From contig JAHELQ010000172.1 of NCBI GenBank assembly GCA_024644125.1, positions 1 through 9,881 on the forward strand: a stretch of DNA of 9,881 nucleotides, written 5' to 3'. The position numbers and the translations under genes were made by a program. Source of the stretch: Candidatus Aminicenantota bacterium. GTDB taxonomy: Bacteria; Acidobacteriota; Aminicenantia; UBA2199. This document shows positions 6,956 through 9,881 of the stretch, piece after piece. Under the pieces are notes generated by a model. It was not told the DNA's origin. It saw nothing but the letters and a program-made list of their open reading frames with translations, and did no database searches. Position 1 is the stretch's first letter; each line of letters begins with the position of its first letter.

Positions 6956-7034
6956 CCCATCCTGATTGGGGGATCGTATAATTAAAAAAATTAATTAAAC
7001 GTTCGCGACCATATTTTATTGACATTTGGAAAAA

Positions 7035-7062
7035 TTGATACCACCCTTTAAATAGATAAAAT
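7035..7062 (+). promoter_or_regulatory. Sigma-70-type promoter ahead of the small frame at 7095
   Basis: TTGATA (7035-7040) and TAAAAT (7057-7062) are each 5 of 6 to consensus with a 16-bp spacer. The predicted start near 7069 gives a leader of about 26 nt carrying AAGGGG before ATG 7095. A perfect TTGACA at 7019-7024 has no partner at the right distance. Confidence 0.5.
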
Positions 7063-7094
7063 TTAACATTATCGTATGGCAATAAGGGGTCGTG

Positions 7095-7339
7095 ATGGGT
7101 GAAAAAGCGGAAATGAAACAAATAAGTTTTGAAGTGCTCAAAAAAAATGGCACCAGATGGGCCGTGTTGGCAGCCATGAAAATCGAAATGCTGAATAACG
7201 GCATTTCAACTCCCTGAGCATGTCGGATCTCCTGGAAAAGGCGTTTACAGGAAGCCTCGACTATCAGGACATCGCCAGTATACCGTCATTAATTCCAGTT
7301 CGTACCGAATGCCAATTCCTGGACTGCGCCTGCTCCTGA
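7095..7339 (+). pseudogene. Small gene split by an apparent frameshift (about 80 codons), unknown function
   Basis: ATG 7095, with AAGGGG about 7 nt upstream, opens a 40-codon frame that stops at TGA 7215-7217. The -1 frame then runs from 7199 through an ATG at 7220 to TGA 7337-7339. The second part has no ribosome site of its own. A single -1 shift between 7199 and 7214 would join both into one protein of about 80 residues with charged, helical first and middle parts (FEVLKKNG, MSDLLEKAFTG) and a Cys-containing end (CQFLDCACS). The good promoter and leader argue that it was a gene. Alternatives are two separate tiny genes, a programmed frameshift, a sequencing error, or chance. I recognise no family. 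A reading as a RiPP-type precursor (Cys-rich end) is not supported by any modification gene here. Confidence 0.35.
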
Positions 7340-7400
7340 AACCGCCAATAAGATGAAACAATTTTCCTGCCGCGATAAACATTAAAAGCGCATAAATCAT

Positions 7401-7429
7401 TTGAAATAAAAATTCAAACTCACTATAAT
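7401..7429 (+). promoter_or_regulatory. Sigma-70-type promoter of the membrane-protein operon
   Basis: TTGAAA (7401-7406), a 17-bp spacer and a perfect TATAAT (7424-7429) form a strong housekeeping promoter. Transcription from about 7436 leaves a leader of some 73 nt before ATG 7509, which has GAGGAG at 7497-7502. Confidence 0.7.
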
Positions 7430-7477
7430 ATACGCTTAATTTTGAATCCTGACATGTTTATTCAAAAAAGGAAACAA

Positions 7478-7495
7478 ATGAAATTCTTGCTCTAA
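7478..7495 (+). other. Five-codon leader frame (MKFLL) in the operon 5' UTR
   Basis: ATG AAA TTC TTG CTC TAA sits in the leader with its own AAAAAGGA (7465-7472) about 5 nt upstream. Its stop is 13 nt before the ATG of the first membrane gene and next to that gene's ribosome site. Translation here could couple to or interfere with initiation at 7509. It may also be chance: nothing else indicates attenuation. Confidence 0.25.
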
Positions 7496-7508
7496 TGAGG
7501 AGACGAGC

Positions 7509-8294
7509 ATGAAATATGAATTAAAGGAAATGACGCAGGGTGACATTTTCAGCGAAGCATTCAATCTGTATTTCGATAATTTTCTGGCTTTGTTTTTCAT
7601 CGCGGTGATAAGTACGATTCCGGGATTTCTCTACTCCCATTCTGCGATGTCCAGCAGAATGTCCGGGGCCTCGCAAGGCATACTCGCAGGCACATTGCTT
7701 CCTCTTGTGTTGACCGTACTGGCCAGCACATTCAGTACAGCTATGATGATCGAGTTAATCTCAAAGAAATATTTACACAAACCCCAAACCATGGGAGACT
7801 ATTTCCAGAATATCCTGCCCTTCATACTACCGATCATCGGACTATCGATCCTGGAATCGTTCGCAGTCGGCATCGGTTTCATCTTGCTCATCGTTCCCGG
7901 TCTTATCGTGTTGACAGGATTGAGCCTTTCAGGACAGGTGTTGATCATTGAACGCACCTCTGTATCCAATGCCATGAAACGTAGTTGGGAACTCTCGGAG
8001 GGAAACCGGATGCAGATTTTCGGTTTTTTATTCATTATGTGGCTCGCAGCCTGGGTAGGGCAATATATACTGATCACACTATTTTCCGGCACATTCAACT
8101 TCAATAATTTCCAGAGCAATTACCTGGTCTTCAATATTTTTTCGAACCTTTTGAACGCATTGATCGCCCCTATCACCATTTGCATCTTGATTCTGATCTA
8201 TTTCAACCTGCGCATCAAAAAAGAGGGATTCGGCCTGGAACACATGGTGGATCAATTCTCCATGGCTTCGACGGAGCCGGGGATTGAAGCTTGA
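7509..8294 (+). CDS. Polytopic membrane protein, YciC/GPDPase membrane-domain-like
   Basis: The 261-residue protein is mostly hydrophobic, with about six membrane segments (roughly 26-46, 58-85, 97-118, 120-146, 171-193, 202-236). It begins with a short cytoplasmic segment (DIFSEAFNLYFDNF) typical of the family, in which a helix before the first membrane segment carries a DI..A..LY..NF pattern. It ends with YFNLRIKKEGFGLE, close to the YYDLRxRKEGfDLE signature that closes many proteins annotated as glycerophosphoryl diester phosphodiesterase membrane domain. No phosphodiesterase catalytic domain is present, so enzyme activity should not be assumed. ATG 7509 follows GAGGAG by 6 nt. The gene's end overlaps the next start by 11 bp. 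In many bacteria such proteins sit beside RDD and SpoIIM-type membrane proteins, as here; the shared function is not established. Confidence 0.8.
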   Translation: MKYELKEMTQGDIFSEAFNLYFDNFLALFFIAVISTIPGFLYSHSAMSSRMSGASQGILAGTLLPLVLTVLASTFSTAMMIELISKKYLHKPQTMGDYFQNILPFILPIIGLSILESFAVGIGFILLIVPGLIVLTGLSLSGQVLIIERTSVSNAMKRSWELSEGNRMQIFGFLFIMWLAAWVGQYILITLFSGTFNFNNFQSNYLVFNIFSNLLNALIAPITICILILIYFNLRIKKEGFGLEHMVDQFSMASTEPGIEA

Positions 8295-9057
8295 TTCCAT
8301 AGCCATCGAGAGCCCCGAGAAGATCGTCTTTCACTATTCGATCGCCAAAACCGGGGTCCGCATCGCCGCCTACATCGTTGACGTGATTGTTCAGTTCATG
8401 GTGATAGCGGTTTTGATCATTTTTTTTATGCTCTTTGGGTTCATCGATGCCGGAGCCGCGACAAGGACATTCGACCAGGGCTTCGTATACCTGGCCATCG
8501 CGTTCTTCTACCTGCTCTATTTTTTCTTCCAATGGGGATATTTCGTTTTTTTTGAAATGTTCAAGCAAGGGCAATCGCCGGGGAAGCGAACGATGAAAAT
8601 CCGGGTCATCAAAAGCAACGGAGAGCCGCTGGATTTTTCGACAATTGTATTGCGCAATTTGATCCGTTCAGTTGACAATTTTCCGGTATTCCACTTTATG
8701 GGCGGCTTGATCTCGATTTTGGACAAAAAATCACGGCGTTTGGGGGATTTAGTGGCAGGCACCCTGGTTGTACGCGAGATCACCTTCGATTTGAGCGAGC
8801 CGTCGTACGAAACCCGCTTCACCACCCCTCGCCGGCAGGATTCATCGCTGCGATTCAGCAACCGCCTCAACGAGCAAGAACTCTTCATTATCAGGAAGTT
8901 TTTGAAAGAGCGTGATAATCTCACTGAAGACAAACAAGTGGAACTGGCGGAAAAACTGGCCGCCCGGGTACGGGAACGCGCCGGCGTCGCAGAGACGATT
9001 CACGACCCCATCGAATTCCTGGAAGAGATTTACCGGAGTCACAGCGATGAAGACTAA
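8284..9057 (+). CDS. RDD-family membrane protein
   Basis: The 257-residue protein starts at TTG 8284, inside the end of the upstream gene (11-bp overlap), with a GGAG about 6 nt before. No ATG is available nearby in frame. The RDD domain is clear. R26 and D33 lie in the first membrane segment (VRIAAYIVDV, about 24-54), and a second segment is at about 67-93. Then come GQSPGKR (96-102), the RVIKSNGEPL beta segment (107-116), RNLIRSVD with D131, a third hydrophobic stretch (133-146) and RRLGDLVAGT (151-160). Residues 165-257 form a charged, helical cytoplasmic tail rich in E, R and K, longer than in minimal RDD proteins. RDD proteins are of largely unknown function; some have been linked to ion transport. 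The position between a YciC-like and a SpoIIM-like gene suggests one membrane complex or process (inference). Confidence 0.88.
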   Translation: MKLDSIAIESPEKIVFHYSIAKTGVRIAAYIVDVIVQFMVIAVLIIFFMLFGFIDAGAATRTFDQGFVYLAIAFFYLLYFFFQWGYFVFFEMFKQGQSPGKRTMKIRVIKSNGEPLDFSTIVLRNLIRSVDNFPVFHFMGGLISILDKKSRRLGDLVAGTLVVREITFDLSEPSYETRFTTPRRQDSSLRFSNRLNEQELFIIRKFLKERDNLTEDKQVELAEKLAARVRERAGVAETIHDPIEFLEEIYRSHSDED

Positions 9058-9881
9058 AAGCGAACGGTTTGTGGCCCAAAAAAGAGAGCAATGGACGCGA
9101 CTACGCGGGCTGCTGCAAAAGTTGAGAGACGAGTCTCCGTCGGCCCTAAATACAGACGAGATAAGGGAATTTCCCCGACTTTACCGGTTGGTGTGCGGAG
9201 ATCTGGCAACCGCCAAAACCTTGAAGCTGTCGTCCGATGTCGTGGGTTACGTGAATAACCTGGTAGCCGAATCACACCAGCATATCTACAATTTTCCACC
9301 AGTGGAACGGCATCATATCAAAGAATATTTCATCCACACATTGCCCTTCGCGCTGGTGGACAATTGGAATTACCTGGCGTTGTCAGCTTTACTCTTCCTG
9401 GTACCGCTATTGGCGACGGGATTGGTGTGCGCCATGGATCCAGGCATCCCCGCCATCCTATTGCCCCAAAGCCTGATGGACCAGATGGCCGCCAGTTATG
9501 AAACGGCGCAAACCGGAGGCCGCGGTCTGTTTATGTCAACATTCGCCTCGACCTATTATATGCAGCACAACATCACCATCGCCTTCTTCAGCTTCGCGTC
9601 CGGCGTCCTGCTGGGGCTCGGCTCCATTTATTTTTTAATTTACAACGGTATTGTCCTGGGAGCGGTCGGAGGTTTTATCATTTCCCTGGGTTATGGGAGC
9701 AACTTCTTCCATTTTGTCACCGCCCATTCGGCGATGGAGCTCTGCGGACTGGTGACTGCCGGAGCCGCGGGCCTTTGCCTGGGACACACGATCCTGAAAT
9801 CAGGAAAATTCACACTCAAAGACCGCCTCGCGGATAAAAAAAACGACCTGTTCGATCTGGTGGCGGCCACCGTGTTCATGC
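9047..9881 (+). CDS. SpoIIM/DUF95-family membrane protein (3' partial)
   Basis: The frame is open from ATG 9047 to the window edge (278 complete codons). The start overlaps the RDD gene by 11 bp, with GGAG at 9034-9037. Residues 1-100 are cytoplasmic and match the family's N-terminal pattern: FVAQKREQWTRLRGLL at 8-23, then LYRLVCGDLATAK at 45-57. Membrane segments follow at about 107-129, 175-195, 197-220 and 228-245, with the family signature HSAMEL at 227-232 followed by GAAGLCLG. In Bacillus, SpoIIM acts in engulfment peptidoglycan remodelling. The wide group of homologues in non-sporulating bacteria usually lies in clusters with RDD, DUF4129, MoxR-type AAA+ and DUF58 genes, with no settled role. 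No sporulation gene is visible here, so sporulation should not be inferred. The last residues seen are a basic-acidic loop after the membrane part. Confidence 0.88.
   Translation, partial: MKTKSERFVAQKREQWTRLRGLLQKLRDESPSALNTDEIREFPRLYRLVCGDLATAKTLKLSSDVVGYVNNLVAESHQHIYNFPPVERHHIKEYFIHTLPFALVDNWNYLALSALLFLVPLLATGLVCAMDPGIPAILLPQSLMDQMAASYETAQTGGRGLFMSTFASTYYMQHNITIAFFSFASGVLLGLGSIYFLIYNGIVLGAVGGFIISLGYGSNFFHFVTAHSAMELCGLVTAGAAGLCLGHTILKSGKFTLKDRLADKKNDLFDLVAATVFM

Larger units (their letters stand above)
6956..7508. other. AT-rich spacer between the signalling module and the membrane operon
   Basis: This 553-bp stretch has no full-length gene. After the regulator stop there is only a weak 4-bp stem (CCCA/TGGG at about 6956-6970), not a credible terminator. 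An isolated TATAAT (6977-6982) has no -35, and an AT-rich run contains the palindrome TTAATTAA. A good promoter (7035-7062) then precedes a small broken or unusual reading frame (7095-7339). About 60 bp with nothing recognisable follow, up to the promoter of the membrane operon (7401-7429). Confidence 0.6.

Noticed and set aside
6956..6972. Terminator after the response regulator
   Set aside because: Only a 4-bp CCCA/TGGG stem with a loop of about 7 nt and no following T-run directly adjacent.
7220..7339. RiPP precursor peptide with Cys-rich core
   Set aside because: The end is Cys-rich, but there is no ribosome site for this ATG, no modifying enzyme or transporter in the window, and a frameshifted small gene explains it more simply.
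1..9881. CRISPR array, tRNA/rRNA genes, insertion sequences, phage genes
   Set aside because: No regularly spaced repeats, no tRNA cloverleaf or rRNA-like stretch, and no transposase, integrase or phage-like product were seen on either strand.

Overview
The window (9,881 bp, moderately GC-rich genes with AT-rich spacers) comes from a bacterial chromosome. Exported periplasmic proteins, a two-transmembrane histidine kinase, a sigma-54 (NtrC-type) activator and a textbook -24/-12 promoter point to a Gram-negative-type, sigma-54-using organism. The gene content (TPR-metallopeptidase, YciC/GPDPase-like + RDD + SpoIIM membrane cluster) is reminiscent of Acidobacteriota/Aminicenantota-like or other deep-branching phyla. 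That placement is only an impression; no rRNA or marker gene is present.

Layout. (1) 1-1609, minus strand: a secreted or membrane-anchored protein with TPR-like repeats and a C-terminal HEFAH zinc-metallopeptidase motif, cut by the left edge. (2) 1817-3091, plus strand, divergent: a GT-B glycosyltransferase of the GT1/MGT type. (3) 3092-6955: a compact signalling module. A near-perfect sigma-54 promoter (3231-3246), with a cluster of TTCGC half-sites upstream, precedes two related small exported proteins (3289-3816 and 3898-4341). These run into a histidine kinase (4338-5585) and an NtrC-type response regulator (5582-6955) through 4-bp GTGA and ATGA overlaps. A strong hairpin and an extended -10 box lie between the two small genes. 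The box is placed so that the second gene would be transcribed as a leaderless mRNA. (4) 6956-7508: an AT-rich spacer with two good sigma-70-type promoters and the remains of, or an unusual, small gene (7095-7339). (5) 7509-9881: an operon of three integral membrane proteins (YciC/GPDPase_memb-like, RDD family, SpoIIM/DUF95 family) joined by two 11-bp overlaps and running off the right edge.

How it may work together. The simplest reading of region 3 is a self-amplifying envelope-sensing circuit. The kinase senses an extracytoplasmic signal and phosphorylates the sigma-54 activator. The activator turns on the -24/-12 promoter in front of the two periplasmic OB-fold-like proteins and, by read-through, its own genes. 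This resembles the logic of ZraP-ZraSR (established in enterobacteria), but the small proteins look unrelated to ZraP. The signal and the role of the small proteins cannot be read from the sequence. The tandem paralog pair, with its shared GFPxWR motif and Gly/Arg-rich tails, is the most novel-looking element of the window.
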